Assembly: GCA_946407065.1 (NCBI GenBank)
Contig: CAMJMQ010000001.1
Span: forward strand, 62,001-126,000
From: an uncultured Clostridia bacterium
Lineage (GTDB): Bacteria; Bacillota; Clostridia; Oscillospirales; Acutalibacteraceae
Length of the DNA stretch: 64,000 bases
Direction of reading: 5' to 3'
Below, piece by piece: positions 63,434 to 64,000 of the stretch (positions are counted from its first letter, which is position 1; every line of letters starts with the position of its first letter). The position numbers were made by a program, and so were the translations under genes. A model generated the notes under the pieces. That model was not told where the DNA came from. It ran no database searches and saw only the letters and a list, made by a program, of their open reading frames with translations.

Positions 63434-63689
63434 GATCAAATCCTCCGTTTTGAGAGAGTTCCAGTATCAAATGTGCGTTATCTTCTATGATACGCTGAAA
63501 GTATTGAATCTCTGCCTCGGTAAAGCCGTTGATCTCTTGCCATTCATACTTCGGCAAAATACAATATGCGCTGTGGAAGCCATCGGATTCGACCGCTTTT
63601 TCGACGTACACTTTGACCGAACCGTTTTCATCCATTTCGGAATGAACGATCTCGGTATCTTCATCGAGCGTCAGATAGGGATACATCAT
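63417..63689 (-). CDS. Small partner protein of DUF4160
   Basis: 90 residues from ATG 63689 (GAGGTGATCATA upstream). Acidic and without membrane segments; start MMYPYLTLDEDTEIVHSEM, then EIQYFQRIIEDNAHLILELSQNGG. I do not recognise the family. The overlap with the DUF4160 gene indicates that the two proteins act together. Confidence 0.65.
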   Translation of the reverse strand: MMYPYLTLDEDTEIVHSEMDENGSVKVYVEKAVESDGFHSAYCILPKYEWQEINGFTEAEIQYFQRIIEDNAHLILELSQNGGFDHAAGF

Positions 63690-63746
63690 TATGATCACCT
63701 CAACTAATAGTATAGCACAGTATTCAGAAAGATTCAACAATGCAGA

Positions 63747-64000
63747 TCACACAGCGTGAGCGGTGGCGACGACGTCTACGCCTGTGCCCGCGACATCGGG
63801 GATCAGCACCTCGCCGATCACGACGGGCGCCTGCACCTGTGCGGCGTTGATCGCCTCCATCACCGCGCCGATCTTATCCTTGGGGATATCGACCTGCGTT
63901 TTGCACGCGACGCGATCCTTTTTTCCGCCCGTGACCTTGATCGTCGAGGTGACGACGCGGGTGGGGTTGGTGACCTCTTTTTCGGCATAGGTCTTGCCGC
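63747..64000 (-). CDS. DUF1667 protein, C-terminal part
   Basis: The gene enters from beyond position 64000; 84 codons are visible. GKTYAEKEVTNPTRVVTSTIKVTGG, followed by KDKIGAVMEAI and IGEVLIPDVAGTGVDVVAT, is characteristic of DUF1667. These small proteins accompany the FAD-dependent glycerol-3-phosphate dehydrogenase/NAD(FAD) oxidoreductase genes of Firmicutes and are thought to help electron transfer through N-terminal cysteines, which lie outside this window. Confidence 0.85.
   Translation of the reverse strand, partial: GKTYAEKEVTNPTRVVTSTIKVTGGKKDRVACKTQVDIPKDKIGAVMEAINAAQVQAPVVIGEVLIPDVAGTGVDVVATAHAV

Overview
This window looks like a chromosome segment of a moderately GC-rich anaerobic gut Firmicute, probably a Ruminococcus-like member of the Oscillospiraceae. 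This is inferred from a secreted dockerin protein with a starch-binding-like module, a type III glutamine synthetase, a membrane pyrophosphatase of the potassium-dependent type, formate-tetrahydrofolate ligase, a his operon headed by a YerC/HisR-type gene, BMP-type nucleoside ABC transport, and clear AGGAGG-type ribosome binding sites with TTGACA/TATAAT promoters. No tRNA, rRNA or CRISPR array was seen.

Layout. 1-6.3 kb: membrane and hypothetical genes, a UbiB-like kinase with a DUF308 gene. 6.6-8.5 kb: the dockerin protein. 8.8-12.5 kb: an NAD(P)-binding protein, then Rrf2 regulator, LRR protein and class-M-like sirtuin in tight overlap, convergent with a macrodomain ADP-ribose hydrolase. 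12.7-19 kb: pyrophosphatase and a heterodimeric ABC exporter. 19-25 kb: LOG-family protein coupled to a REP-associated (RAYT) transposase, HAD phosphatase, DUF1015, RluA, and fhs. 25.3-29.3 kb: xpt, an L,D-transpeptidase and glyS. 29.3-38.1 kb: a complete histidine operon (hisR, a hisZ-hisG fusion, D, C, B, H, A, F, IE, K). 38.7-42 kb: dapF and glnN. 42-44.2 kb: about 2 kb with one membrane gene and many repeats. 44.2-59.9 kb: a purine and carbamoyl-phosphate region, made of a BMP-type ABC importer, guanine deaminase, carbamate kinase, YgeW, YgeY, a PAS/HTH regulator and two fold-type II PLP enzymes. 60-64 kb: XRE regulator with DUF2975, PnuC, a PTS IIC-like protein, a DUF4160 pair and the end of a DUF1667 gene.

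The purine region reads as an import and catabolism unit. A nucleoside/purine importer feeds guanine deaminase, xpt can salvage the xanthine, and YgeY/YgeW/ArcC fit the end of a fermentative route in which a carbamoylated amino acid is phosphorolysed and carbamoyl phosphate yields ATP. The first ring-opening enzymes are not in the window, so the pathway assignment is an inference.

The most unusual feature is the density of dispersed repeats between genes. At least five families can be told apart: (A) palindrome-ended elements, two of which carry a small DUF559 nuclease gene exactly between their inner inverted repeats; (B) elements ended by heptamer arrays of the GGAGTTA/GGAGTGA type; (C) hairpin elements with compensated stem changes; (D) a roughly 40-bp unit repeated three times; (E) a 159-bp MITE with terminal inverted repeats. 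In addition there are GTAG-headed REP palindromes and a RAYT gene that carries a REP pair inside its own coding sequence. Several of these repeats supply the stop codons, and sometimes the last 4-11 residues, of host genes. The DUF559-bearing elements and this reuse of repeat ends as gene ends are my main candidates for something undescribed.
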